Shown in pieces: positions 23,058-35,051 of a DNA stretch of 64,000 bases; position 1 is the stretch's first letter, and each line of letters begins with the position of its first letter. The notes beneath the pieces are model-generated. The model worked only from the letters and a program-made list of their open reading frames with translations, was not told where the DNA came from and did no database searches. The stretch is from the NCBI RefSeq assembly GCF_963583255.1, contig NC_084817.1:13832121-13896120 (forward strand). Reading direction: 5' to 3'. The DNA is from Pyrus communis (lineage: Eukaryota; Streptophyta; Magnoliopsida; Rosales; Rosaceae). Made by a program: the position numbers and the translations under genes.

Positions 23058-24597
23058 ATGACTCGGAGTTCTCAATCGATTCGTGAGCATATCTTGGACT
23101 TTGACAGCGATTTTGAGAGGACTTTGAGACGAAAGAGGAAGCAACACGAATCAAATCCACCAAGCCCGGAACCTGACCTCGAAGAACAAGTCCTAGATGA
23201 GGAAGAGGAACCCACGGCAAGGGTTTTTGAGGAGCCACAAGTCATGGCCATGGACAACCGGACACTCAAGGAGCTTTCGGCCTCGGGATTGGATAATGCC
23301 GCACCTTTGTGTATCCAATATCCCCCACCTACCCAAGGGAAGACCGAAGAGTTCGAGTTGAAGTCAAGCTTGCTTCACCATATTCCGAAATACCATGGGT
23401 TGTCCATGGAGGATCCAAACAAGCATTTGAAGGAATTCGAAGTGGTGTGTTCAAGCATGACTCCCGTCAACGTCAACGTCGATGGAAGTATATTGAAGAT
23501 GAAGGCTTTTCCATTCTCTTTAATGGACAAAGCCAAAGATTGGTTGTACGAGTTAGCTCCCGGAACCGTCACATCATGGGAGAGTATGAAGAGAGCATAT
23601 CTGGAGAAGTTTTTCCCAACTTCTCGAATCATCCTTTTACGTAAAAGGATAAGTGGAATTCAACAAGAAGAAGGTGAGTCTTTTCCTACGTATTATGAAC
23701 GTTTTAAATCCCTTGTTGCTTCTTGTCCACAGCATCAGATGAAGGAGGAGCTACTTCTACAATACTTCTACGAGGGGCTCCTACCAATTGAACGTCAAAT
23801 GCTCGATGCGTCGGCAGGTGGAGCATTGGTGGACAAGACACCCATGGATGCCAAGGTCTTGATTGCTAACCGAGCGTTGAACGCTCAACAATACGAAGGA
23901 GTAGGCCAAAGAGGACCCCCACGGCAGCAAGTAAATGAGGTAAGTTCCACACCCGACATTCATTCACAATTAGCTAATCTTACTTCCATTGTGTCTCAGA
24001 TGGCCGAAGGAATGAGGATGTAAGGACCAATTGTGTGCGGGGTGTGTTCTATCCAAGGACATGCTTCTGAGAAGTGCCCGCAACTCATTGAAAATGGTGG
24101 ATGGGAAAACGCAAATGCAATTGGATTTCAAGGCCAAAACCAACCAAGGAACGATCCGTATTCTAACACCTATAATCCACGTTGGAGAGACCACCCGAAC
24201 TTCAAGTGGAAGGAGCCCCAACAACCACCACAACACGGAGGCTTTAGACAACAAGCCCCCGGCTTCTACAACAAGCCATACGCACCCACACAAGCACCTT
24301 GACAATCTGCCCAAACAAGTTCAGGTAATACCCTAGACAATGATACACTTCTTAAGTTACTAACTAATTTGTCTCAGGGGCAAGAAAATCAAGCCAAAGC
24401 CATGCAAAACCAAGACAAGAGGGTGGAGCAATTGGAGAAACAAATTGGGCAGATTGCAGATTTTGTAGGGAAGTTTCGTGAGCAAGGCCAACTTCCTAGT
24501 TCTACCATTCCAAACCCCAAGGAAGGCTTCGAAAGTGCAAAGGCCATACTCTTGAGAAGTGGAAAAGAAGTCGGGGCAGGTCCTACACCATCACCAT
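23058..24597 (+). pseudogene. Element E gag, first part
   Basis: The gag starts MTRSSQSIREHILDF, with an acidic N-terminal region and then the plant retrotransposon gag domain at about residues 95-290 (AKDWLYELAPGTV, YYERFKSLVAS, LLPIERQMLDAS). A CX2CX4HX4C zinc knuckle (CGVCSIQGHASEKC, near 24036-24077) would bind the RNA genome. Two in-frame stops break it: TAA at 24021-24023 just before the knuckle, shared with B, and TGA at 24300-24302. Between and after the stops the same frame continues through the Gln/Pro-rich linker to 24597, where a solo LTR is inserted. The coding sequence resumes at 28041. Confidence 0.92.
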
Positions 24598-25074
24598 TGA
24601 TAGGAGCATATCCATGCGACTTAAATGGCTTGTTCTCGTGCATTTACTTTATGTTTCTTTAGTTATTTTAGTACTTTAAGCTATTTTCGTGTGTTTGTAG
24701 GTCCAAAGGGCTAAAGGAGCAAAAAGATGCATTTTGGAGACTTTTGGACCACTTTTGGGCTAAGGATGGATAGCTTATGCTTGGAGCCAAAGTGTTGGAC
24801 GAAATTGAAGACCTAATTGGAGCCAAAGTGTTGGAACCTTGTTCTCTTTAGTTTTAGGACATTTAAACCTTTCCTAATCCCAATCATGCCATGCATAACA
24901 CACATCCATTCTAACACATTGTCATTGCACATGCATTTCCTTCATTAGTTAACCCACATGCACTTATCACTTATCATCACCACATATCATATCATTTAAT
25001 CACTTATCACTTATCATCACCACTTATCACTTATCATAACCACATATCATATCACTTATCACTTATCACTTAAC

Positions 25075-25890
25075 ATGCACCCATCACCTAACACAACACC
25101 TTTAATTCACATGCATACCTATTCTTTAAATCAGCCACATGCATTCATATTCCCCATCATTGCCGTGACTCTTCACTCCCATTTCCAGCTTTTCCTTTGC
25201 ATTCCCCCTTTAATCAACACATGCATCCCCTCACCAAGAAATCATTCATTCCACATGCACCCAGAAATCACTCAATGCCGTGAGTTCCCATTGCATTTCC
25301 AGCTTTGCACATGCATTCACTCACCATAAACAAGTCACATGCATTCATCAACATATCTAGCTGTCATTCACATGCATTTCATTCATCATTTCCACCCCCA
25401 CATGTCCCTTTAATCATTCAAATATACACTCCCATTAATTAAACCATTCAGCCACATTTTCACCAACAACAAGCCCATGCCGTGAGTTCCCTACATTTCC
25501 AGCATATTCACATGCATTCCATCCTTTAAAACAACCCACATGCACTTTAATCATTCAAACACACATCACCCATTCCCCTTTTGCCGTGCAAAACATGCAC
25601 ATTCATTCACCTTTCTCCCAAAACCGTGCATATCATTCCCCTCACTCTTTGTTTATTTCAGCCACATATCCAACTCACATATTAATTCAACCTAGCTTTA
25701 ATCCACATGCACTCCCATCCACCACTCATTGCCGTGCACATTCCATCAGAAAATCCACTTCATTCACATGCATTCATCATCATTCACCACACCTTGCAGC
25801 CACATGCATCCTTTAATTCAATTCCAGAAAATTAACAACCCATGCCGTGCACATTCACTCACCATACCATTCCAACATTTGCACATGCAA
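25075..25890 (+). promoter_or_regulatory. CATGCA (RY/Sph-like) cluster upstream of LTR TATA box
   Basis: By eye at least 15 CATGCA hexamers occur in about 830 bp, mostly as 'cacatgcattc'. A random hexamer would appear less than once. They end about 30 bp before the TATA box. Confidence 0.45.
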
Positions 25891-25918
25891 CCTAGCTGTC
25901 ATGTTCCCCCCATTTCAC

Positions 25919-25927
25919 CTATAAATA
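25919..25927 (+). promoter_or_regulatory. TATA box of LTR promoter
   Basis: CTATAAATA followed by 'ctcattcattc'. It is identical at 33329-33337 and, on the minus strand, at 11537-11545, 42854-42862, 49621-49629 and 59842-59850. Confidence 0.58.
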
Positions 25928-26340
25928 CTCATTCATTCATTCTCATATTCACTCATCCATTGCAGAAATGTAGACACCAAACACTTCCCTTTGTGTCGTG
26001 CCCTCCCTTACAATCCAAACACCATCCTTCCATTTCCACCACTCCTCTTCCATTCATCCACCACTCCCCAAACCATTCACACCATCAAACTATCCTTAGA
26101 CCTTGTGCTACAACAAAGAGGAAGAGAAGAGTGCCTAAACGTTCATACAATTCAAGTTTGAGTTGTTGGAATGTTTAGGTGCTTCTTTGATTTCAATGTT
26201 TAAATTCAATACTCTTTGTTTTGTAAGAATGAGGAATGGAAGAGAAGAGTGCCTAAACGTTCATACAATTCAAGTTTGAGTTGTTGGAATGTTTAGGTGT
26301 TTCTTTGATTCTCTTTATTTTGTACGTATGAGGTACTAAA

Positions 26341-26360
26341 CCCCCCTTGGCTAGGGGGGG
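26341..26360. other. LTR hairpin with CCCCCC/GGGGGG stem
   Basis: Six C residues pair with a downstream G run around the loop 'ttggcta'. This is the C6/G6 version of a hairpin found at the same place in all LTRs. Confidence 0.6.
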
Positions 26361-28040
26361 ATTTGAAATAAATGTTTATGCTTGCATTTTGATTTGATTA
26401 CTTCTAATTGCGTTTCATAAGTTGTTGATTCAATTTGTTTAACCGTTTGATTGATAACTTATTTATGTATGTTTATTAAGAATGCGTGCTTAATTTTCAT
26501 GCATGAATATGACGCTAGAATATAAGTGAGTTTCACCTAATCGTTATGAACTTATATTCACAAGTAGTGGAGGTTGCTTATAAACAATCGCGTTAAATGA
26601 ATTCTTGGCACGAGTTTCATGCTCATCATAGTAACGAATGCCTCGTCAACACTTATAGTTTTCATAATGCTTAATGATCTTTGATTGTATCTTTATTGTG
26701 CCGTTCACGTAAAGGACTTTTGGAGAATGTAGTGAATTGCGTTGCGCTAACCCATCCAATTCATTAACTTAAGGAAAACTTGACGGTTAATTTAAGCGGA
26801 CCTAATTGACCCGGGGTGATGAGTTTCATAATTTATTGAAATGCAATTGGAAATCTTTTTATTATGCAAGTGTAACATGTGTGGAGATGAACCCCGTAGC
26901 TAACTTTCCATCCTTTCAATTCCATCAATTTGTTCTTTCTTTTCTTGTTTCTGTTTTCATGTTTAATTTAACTTGTTGTTCAATTATGTTAAACATGTGG
27001 AACTAATTTCTTTTTAGTTAGAGGCGAATTTGAAGCCATGGACATATGTTGGTTATGATTTGATTTACTCCAGTTATGAATTCATGAACTTTAGATGTGG
27101 GTTACTTTTCTGTTTTGATTAAGAACTTGTTTATGTATGTGGGTTGAGGGTCGACACTTAAGTTGCATGCCTAAACTTGATGCTAGGATATAAGGGAATT
27201 TCACCTAATTGTTATGAACTTATATTCATGAGTATTAAAAATCGCTAGTCACGATTGTGTTTAGTAAACCCTAGGCTGGATTAACATGCGTATTCCATAG
27301 TTATGAATGCCTAGTCGATGTTTATGATTTCCGTTGAACTTAATGATCTTTGTTGAATGTCTCTATCATGCGTATTCCATGTTAGGAACTTTGATTAGGA
27401 ATAATTTGGTTGTAATGCGTATCCCATTCAATCCAATGAATCTAGGGAAATCTGAAGGTTAATTTAAGCGTACCTAATTAACTTGGAGCATTGTCATTCA
27501 TCGTTTGTTGAAGTCATAACTGGGAGTCAAATTATATGCTTATGTTCATGTGTGGATAAGGAACCCTCTAACTAGTTTCTCATCATTTTATTTCATCCAT
27601 TTCGTTTTTAGAATCTGTTTTAATTCTAAGTTTCTGTTTTAATTTTAAATTCGTCAAAACCTTTCCCCCATTTCTTTTAAAGTGTTAGATTAGTTAGAAA
27701 TACATTTAGTTTGTGTTTCTAAGTGTTTTGAATCAATTTATTTCCCAATTTCGTCCAAATTCACCAAAGTGCTCAAAACTGCCCAGAAAGTGTTTTTAAG
27801 GCAGTTTTGAGTGTTTTGGGTGATGTTTGAGTCTTTTGGTTTGTTTTAGAGTTTTAAAGTTTAGTTTTACATTCTTTTAGTCTAGTTTAGTGTTTTATAT
27901 TGCGTTTCTACGTTTTTGAGTCAGTTTCCAAGTGATTAACAATCCCTCCTAATCCCCGGTCTAGAACGATCCCTACTTATACATATACTACAATTTGACG
28001 AAAAGAGGGTTTAATTTGTGTGCGTATAAATCACGCATCA

Positions 28041-31000
28041 ACCATCAGGTCCTAACGAGGATGAAAAATTAAGAATTGAAGAGGAAGAATCAAGCCAAGC
28101 CACGGCAAAGGTGGAAGCACCTTTGCCGGAAGCTTCAAGTGACTCCAAAGTGTCCAATTCGGCTAAAAAGGGTAAGAATGTGTCAAATTCGGTTCCTACT
28201 AATGTTTTTCCTTCGAATGTGCCTTTTCCTAGTAGGTTTATGCAATCAAAGAAAGAAGAAGCCGAGAAGGACATCCTTGAGACGTTTCAGAAAGTTAAAG
28301 TGAACATACCCCTTTTGGATGCAATCAAGCAAGTCCCGAGGTACGCCAAGTTTCTCAAGGAGCTTTGCACCACTAGGAAGAGGATGTTGACCAAAGAGGT
28401 GGTAAAGGTGGGTGAAAATGTCTCCGCCATCTTGCAATGCAAACTACCCCCTAAATGTAAAGATCCGGGTAGTTTTACCATTCCTTGTGTGATAGGTAAT
28501 ACTCGTTTTGAATCTGCCATGTTAGACCTAGGTGCCTCTATAAATGTCATGCCATATTCAATTTATGCATCTATGAACCTAGGAGTATTGAAAAATGATG
28601 GTGTAATCATACAATTGGCCGATAGATCTAATGCCTATCCAAAGGGAGTTTTGGAAGATGTGTTAGTGCAGGTAAATCATTTAATCTTTCCGGCGGACTT
28701 CTATGTGCTCGAGATGGATGAATCTGACCATGCCCCTACGTTGCCAATCCTCCTTGGACGACGATTCATGAAGACGGCTCGGACAAAAATCGATGTGTTT
28801 AATGGAACCTTGTCCATGGAATTTGATGGGGAGGTTGTGAATTTTAGTCTTTCTGATTCTATTAAGTATCCTAGTGAGGATCATTCATGTTTCTCCATTG
28901 ATATAATTGATTCTTTGGAGCAGGGATACCTTGAAGATTTGAACGCCGAAGCGCTTGAAAACGTCATTACAAGAAGCATGGAACTCAAAACCAATGGAGG
29001 GGGATTGTTGAAAACCCACGGCACACATACTCCATTGCATGCCGTGCATCCTAGTGAGGAATGTATCGAGTTGGTTTCTGCCCTTGAGTCATTGCCTAAG
29101 CACGAGGGTAAGTTTCCGAACTTTGAGTCAATTCCCATTTCGACTAACAAATTGCTTCCATCCATAGTTCAGGCACCTACCCTTGATCTCAAACCACTAC
29201 CTAGCCATTTGAAGTACATTTTCTTGGGGGAAGAGGAGACCTTACCTGCCATTATTTCTTCATCACTCACGGCACAAGAAGAAGAGAAACTAGTGCGTGT
29301 TTTGAAGGAGTTCAAATCTGCCCTAGGGTGGACCTTGGCCGATATAAAAGGTATTAGTCCCGCCACATGTATGCATCACATATTTCTTGAGGAGGGGGCC
29401 AAACCAACTAGAGAGGCTCAACGCCGTCTCAACCCTCCGATGATGGAAGTAGTGAAGAAGGAGATAATCAAACTCCTTGATTGTGGAGTAATTTACCCCA
29501 TCTCCGATAGCCGTTGGGTTTCACCTATCCAATGTGTTCCCAAGAAATCTGGAGTGACGGTTGTGGAGAATGCGGAGAACGAGCTGGTGCCCACCCGAAT
29601 CCAAGCTGGTTGGCGTGTATGCAATGATTATAGGAAGATAAACGCCACCACAAGGAAGGACCACTTCCCATTGCTGTTCCTAGATCAAATGCTTGAGAGG
29701 TTAGAGGGTCATTTATTTTATTGTTTTCTTGATGGATATTATGGTTATAATCAAATTGTTATTGCCCCGGATGATCAAGAAAAGACCACTTTTACTTGTC
29801 CCTTTGGAACGTTTGCATATCGACGCATGCCATTCGGCTTGTGTAATGCTCCTGCCACGTTCCAAAGGTGTATGGTTAGCATATTTTCTGATTATGTTGA
29901 AAAGATTATTGAAATATTCATGGATGACATTAGTGTGTTTGGGGATTCTTTTGATCATTGTTTACATAATCTGACCTTAATTTTGAAGCGTTGTGTTGAA
30001 ACAAATCTTGTGCTTAATTGGGAGAAATGTCACTTCATGGTTAAGCAAGGTATTGTTCTAGGACATATTATTTCTGAAAAAGGCATTGAAGTAGATAAAT
30101 CTAAGGTAGACCTTGTTCGTCACTTACCCTCTCCAACTTCGGTTAGAGAGGTTCGTTCGTTTCTTGGTCATGCAGGTTTTTATAGGCGTTTCATAAAGGA
30201 TTTCTCCAAGATTGTGCAGCCACTATGCCGATTGCTTCAAAAAGAGGTGGTTTTCGAGTTCAACGAGGCGTGTGAGAAAGCATTCAACCACCTCAAGGAC
30301 CTCCTCACCACGGTACCAATCATCACTCCACCAGATTGGTCCATTCCCTTTGAGTTGATGTGTGATGCATCGGATTATGCCCTTGGAGCTGTTTTGGGCC
30401 AAAGGAAAAACAAACAGCCACATGTTATTTATTATGCTTCACGCACTCTAAATGATGCTCAATTGAATTATTCTACAACCGAAAAAGAACTTTTGGCGGT
30501 TGTATTTGCATTAGATAAATTTAGATCATATCTCATCGGTACTAAAGTAATTGTTTTCACTGACCATGCAGCCTTGAAGTATCTTCTCACCAAAAAGGAG
30601 GCCAAACCAAGGCTCATTCGTTGGATGCTCCTACTTCAAGAATTCGACATTGAAATTAGGGACAAGAAGGGATGTGAAAACGTGGTGGCTGACCACCTAA
30701 GTCGAATGGTGCGTGAAGAAAAGGACCTTCCCATTTTAGAAACGTTTCCGGATGAACAACTTCTGTCCATTGAGGTAAGTACCCCTTGGTATGCCGATTT
30801 GGTTAATTTTTTGGTGTCTAAGCAAGTTCCTAACACCTTAAGCAAGGCTCAATGTGATAAATTAAAAAAGGATGCACGTTTTTATGTTTGGGACGACCCT
30901 TATTTGTGGAAAATATGCCCGGATCAGATTGTGCGTCGTTGTGTTCATGAATCTGAATTTAATTCCATTTTGAGTTTTTGCCATACATATGCATGTGGTG

Positions 31001-31110
31001 GACACTTTGGCACACAACGCACTGCGTTTAAGGTTCTTGAAAGTGGTTTTTATTGGCCAACATTGTTTAGAGATGCTAGGGTTTTTTGTTTAACATGTGA
31101 TCGATGTTAA
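28041..31110 (+). pseudogene. Element E protease-RT-RNase H and start of integrase
   Basis: This continues the E polyprotein after the solo LTR. The open frame (first Met at 28111) contains retropepsin MLDLGASINVMPYSIY with its catalytic Asp at 28525-28527. Reverse transcriptase follows with FLDGYYGYNQI and FMDDI (FMDD at 29917-29928). RNase H has LMCDASDYALGA (Asp at 30364-30366) and FTDHAALKYLL. The integrase zinc-binding H...H...CLTC region comes last. These activities mature the particle, copy RNA into DNA and degrade the template. A TAA at 31108-31110 stops translation after CDRC at the end of the zinc domain. It is the only stop I see between 28041 and 32085, so pol is one nonsense codon from an open frame. 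Confidence 0.95.
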
Positions 31111-32085
31111 AAGATCGGAAATTTAGGCCAAAGAGACCAAATGCCGCAAACCCCAATCCTTGTTGTTGAAATCTTTGATGTTTGGGGTATTGATTTTATG
31201 GGTCCTTTCCCTATGTCGTTTGGTTATACTTACATTTTACTTGCCGTTGATTATGTGTCAAAGTGGGTGGAAGCTAAAGCCACCCGAACTAACGATTCTA
31301 GAGTTGTTGCAGAATTTGTGAAATCTAACATTTTCTCTAGATTTGGGATGCCTCGAGTGCTCATAAGCGATGGTGGATCTCATTTTTGCAACCGCACCAT
31401 TGCAGCGTTGCTCAAGAAGTATAACGTGATGCATAAGGTTTCCACACCTTATCACCCCCAAACAAGTGGCCAAGCCGAAGTTTCAAATCGAGAAATAAAG
31501 CAAATCCTGGAAAAGACCGTTGGGCTAAATAGAAAAGATTGGAGCTTGCGTTTGGAGGATGCATTGTGGGCGTATCGAACGGCTTACAAAACGCCCATTG
31601 GTATGTCCCCATTTCAGCTAGTCTTTGGCAAGCCATGCCATCTACCCGTGGAGCTTGAACACAAGGCACATTGGGCGGTCAAGACCTTCAATATGGATGT
31701 GGACACAACTGGAAACCATAGGAAGCTACAATTGAGCGAGCTTGAAGAGATTAGGAATGAGGCGTATGAGAATGCCCGGATTTACAAAGAGAAGACCAAG
31801 GCCGTCCATGACAAGATGATTAGAGGCAAAACCTTCTCAATCGGGCAGAAAGTGTTTTTATTCAATTCCCGTCTTCGGTTATTCCCCGGTAAGTTACGTT
31901 CTAAGTGGGTTGGTCCATTTGTTATCACTAATGTTTTTGTGCATGGTGCAGTCCAAATACAAAGTTTGAAAACTGGACAAGAATTCAAGGTGAATGGCCA
32001 TAGGTTGAAACCCTACTACGAGAACTTTGTTGAGCATGTTGTGGAGGAGATCCCATTGCATGCCGTGGCCTCCAATGGGGAATGA
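31111..32085 (+). pseudogene. Element E integrase core and C-terminus
   Basis: It is in the same frame as the preceding part, with the first Met at 31141. The DD35E catalytic triad is complete: Asp in GIDFMGPFP (31192-31194), Asp in ISDGGSHF (codon 77 from 31141) and Glu in SGQAEVSN (codon 113), with 35 residues between the last two. The C-terminal part has a GPFVIT/HRLKPYY region, with no chromodomain after it. The frame ends [15 protein letters not shown] at 32085. Integrase would insert the cDNA into the genome. This copy is separated from pol by the stop at 31108. Confidence 0.95.
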
Positions 32086-32117
32086 GCACACCATCGTCCG
32101 GCTGCACGACGTTAAAG

Positions 32118-34825
32118 TGATAGGAGCATATTCATGCGACTTAAATGGCTTGTTCTCGTGCATTTACGTTATGTTTCTTTAGTTATTTTAGTACTTTAAG
32201 CTATTTTCGTGTGTTTGTAGGTCCAAAGGGCTAAAGGAGCAAAAAGATGCATTTTGGAGACTTTTGGAGCACTTTTGGGCTAAGGATGGATAGCTTATGC
32301 TTGGAGCCAAAGTGTTGGACGAAATTGAAGACCTAATTGGAGCCAAAGTGTTGGAACCTTGTTCTCTTTAGCTTTAGGACATTTAAACCTTTCCTAATCC
32401 CAATCATGCCATGCATAACACACATCCATTCTAACACATTGTCATTGCACATGCATTTCCTTCATTAGTTAACCCACATGCTCCCATTACTTATCATCAT
32501 CACTTATCACTTATCACATATCATTCACCACTTATCTTATCAACCACTTATCATATCATTCACTTATCTTATCAATCACTTATCATATCATACTCTTAAT
32601 TAATTAACCCACATGCACCCTTTATTCTATCAACACATGCATCCATCACCCAACACTTCCCTTGTGCCGTGCATACCCTCATTCTTTCATCATTTCAGCT
32701 ACTTCATCATTCCATCAGATTTCACAACCTAAGTCACATGTACATTCATCCACCTTTCTCCCAAAAAGCTTTGCACATGCATTCACTCACCACAAACAAG
32801 TCACATGCATTCATCAACATATCTAGCTGTCATTCACATGCATTTCATTCATCATTTCCACCCCCACATGTCCCTTTAATCATTCAAACATACACTCCCA
32901 TTAATTAAACCATTCAGCCCATAATTATTCAACAACAACCCATGCCGTGCTTCCTCCTTTGTTCCAGCCACCACACATGTCCCATTACTCATTCAATCAA
33001 GCACTCCACATGCACAAACCTCTCATTGCCGTGGCTCCTCCTCCAGATTTCCAGTATTCCTTTCACATGCATCTTGGCAGATTTCACATGCACTCCACAT
33101 GCATTTCCACCCTTACAAGACCCTAATCATTCATCCACCTCACAACCACCAGAAAACCTCTCAAAACCGTGCATTATCCCTTTCATTTCTATCAAAGCAT
33201 ATGCACTCCCACCCTTTAAATCACATGTATAAAACAGCCACATGCATATTCTATCACCATTGCAGATTTCACATGCACACACAAGCATTAGCACATGCAA
33301 CCTAGCTGTCATGTTCCCCCCATTTCACCTATAAATACTCATTCATTCATTCTCATTCATACACAATCCATTCACCGCAGAAATAAGGCCTTTGTGCCAG
33401 AAATTCACCCATTCCAAACACTCTTCCATAAACTCATCCATTGCAGAAATGTAGACCATCAAACCACCCCCTTTGTGCCGTGAGTCTTCCCTACAAATCC
33501 AAACACCATCCTTCCATTCCTCCACCACTACCCAAACCATTCACACCATCAAACTATCCTTAGACCTTGTGCTACAACGAAGAGGAAGATAAGAGTGCCT
33601 AAACGTTCATACAATTCAAGTTTGAGTTGTTGGAATGTTTAGGTGTTTCTTTGATTTCTATGTTTAATTTCAATACTCTTTGTTTTGTACGAATGAGGCA
33701 TGGAAGAGAAGAGTGCCTAAACGTTCATACAATTCAAGTTTGAGTTGTTGGAATGTTTAGGTGTTTCTTTGATTCTCTTTGTTTTGTATCATAAGGAACT
33801 AAACTCCCCCTTGGTTGGGGGGTGATTCGAATATATGTTTATGCTTGCATTTTGATTTGATTACTTCTAATTGCGTTTCATAAGTTGTGATTCAATTTGT
33901 TTAACCGTTTTATTGATAACTTATTTATGTATGTTTATTGAGAGTGCACGCTTAATTTTCATGCATGAATATGACGCTAGAATATAAGTGAGTTTCACCT
34001 AATAGTTACGAACTTATATTCATAAGTAGTGGAGGTTGCTTATAAACAATCGCGTTAAACGAATTCTTGGCAAGAGTTTCATGCATTCATAGTAACGAAT
34101 GCCTCGTCAACACTTATAATTTTCATAGAACGTAATGATTCTTGCTTGTACCTCTTCTATGCATTCATGTTGAGGACTTGTGGGGAATGTTTTGAATTGT
34201 CGCATGCATCATCCAATTCAATAACGTTAGGAAGATTTGAAGGTTAATTAGTGCATCACGGTTAACTTGGGGTGTTGAGAATTCATGGTTTATTGAAATG
34301 CAATTGGAAATCATTTATTATGCAAGTATAACATGTATGGAGATGAACCCCTTGGCTAGCATCCATCCATTCATTCCATTTCATCACATTCATATATACT
34401 ATCTGTCTTAATTCGAATCTGTACATTTTATTTAATTTCGTATAAAACTCAATCCCCCTTTACTTTATTGTCCAATTTAGTAGAAAGTGTTTTAGTTTAT
34501 GTTTATAAGTGTTTTGATTCATTTTGTTACATAATTTCGTCCAAATTCACCAAAGTGCTCAAAACTGCCCAGAAAGTGATTTTAAGGCAGTTTTGAGTGT
34601 TTTGGTGCTGTTTTGAGTGTTTTGGTTTGTTTTAGTGTTTTAAAGTTTAGTTTTGCATTCCTTGAGTCTAGTATAGTGTTTCATATTGTTATTTTACGTT
34701 TTTGAGTCAAATCCAAGTGGTTAACAATCCCTCCTAATCCCCGGTCCAGAACGATCCCTACTTATATCTATACTACAACTTGACAAAAAGAGGGTTTAAT
34801 TTGTGTGCGTTTAAATCCCGCATCA
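32118..34825 (+). mobile_element. Solo LTR (2708 bp) between pol and 3' noncoding region of E
   Basis: TGATAGG...CGCATCA is flanked by the perfect duplication TAAAG (32113-32117 and 34826-34830). Removing it restores collinearity with B ('gacgttaaagcaagcgcttc'). It has a 'cttatcac' array, CATGCA-rich segment, TATA box at 33329-33337, doubled block at 33580-33775 and hairpin at 33806-33822. Confidence 0.97.
33329..33337 (+). promoter_or_regulatory. TATA box of LTR promoter
   Basis: CTATAAATA, in the same context as 25919-25927. Confidence 0.55.
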
Positions 34826-35026
34826 TAAAGCAAGCACTTCGTGGGAGGCAACCCATGCAATCACCAAGGAGAGGATGGCATTTACACGCCATAACCAGAT
34901 TTGCGTCCCTAACCTTTTCTCTTTGTTATTTACATTCTGCCATGCTTAGTGTGTTTAGTTGCTGTTTGTGTGTTTACTTTTGTTTGGTGTGACTTTAAGC
35001 TTGAAACATTGAGGACAATGTTTGAT

Positions 35027-35051
35027 TTAAGTGTTTGGGGGGGGGGGGGGG
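35027..35051 (+). other. Second polypurine-like tract, element E, with 15-G run
   Basis: 'ttaagtgttt' is followed by G at 35037-35051. In B and G the same site reads 'taagtgtggggggg', so the G run has expanded here. It could act as an internal plus-strand primer site; this is inference. Confidence 0.55.

Larger units (their letters stand above)
24598..28040 (+). mobile_element. Solo LTR, long subtype (3443 bp), inside element E gag
   Basis: TGATAGG...CGCATCA is flanked by the perfect duplication ACCAT (24593-24597 and 28041-28045). Removing it and one ACCAT makes E collinear with B across the site. Contents in order: 'cacttatcac' array (24957-25076), CATGCA cluster (25075-25890), TATA box (25919-25927), doubled 'gcctaaacg' block, hairpin (26341-26360) and two successive U5-like halves (about 26340-27010 and 27010-28040). 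Confidence 0.97.
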
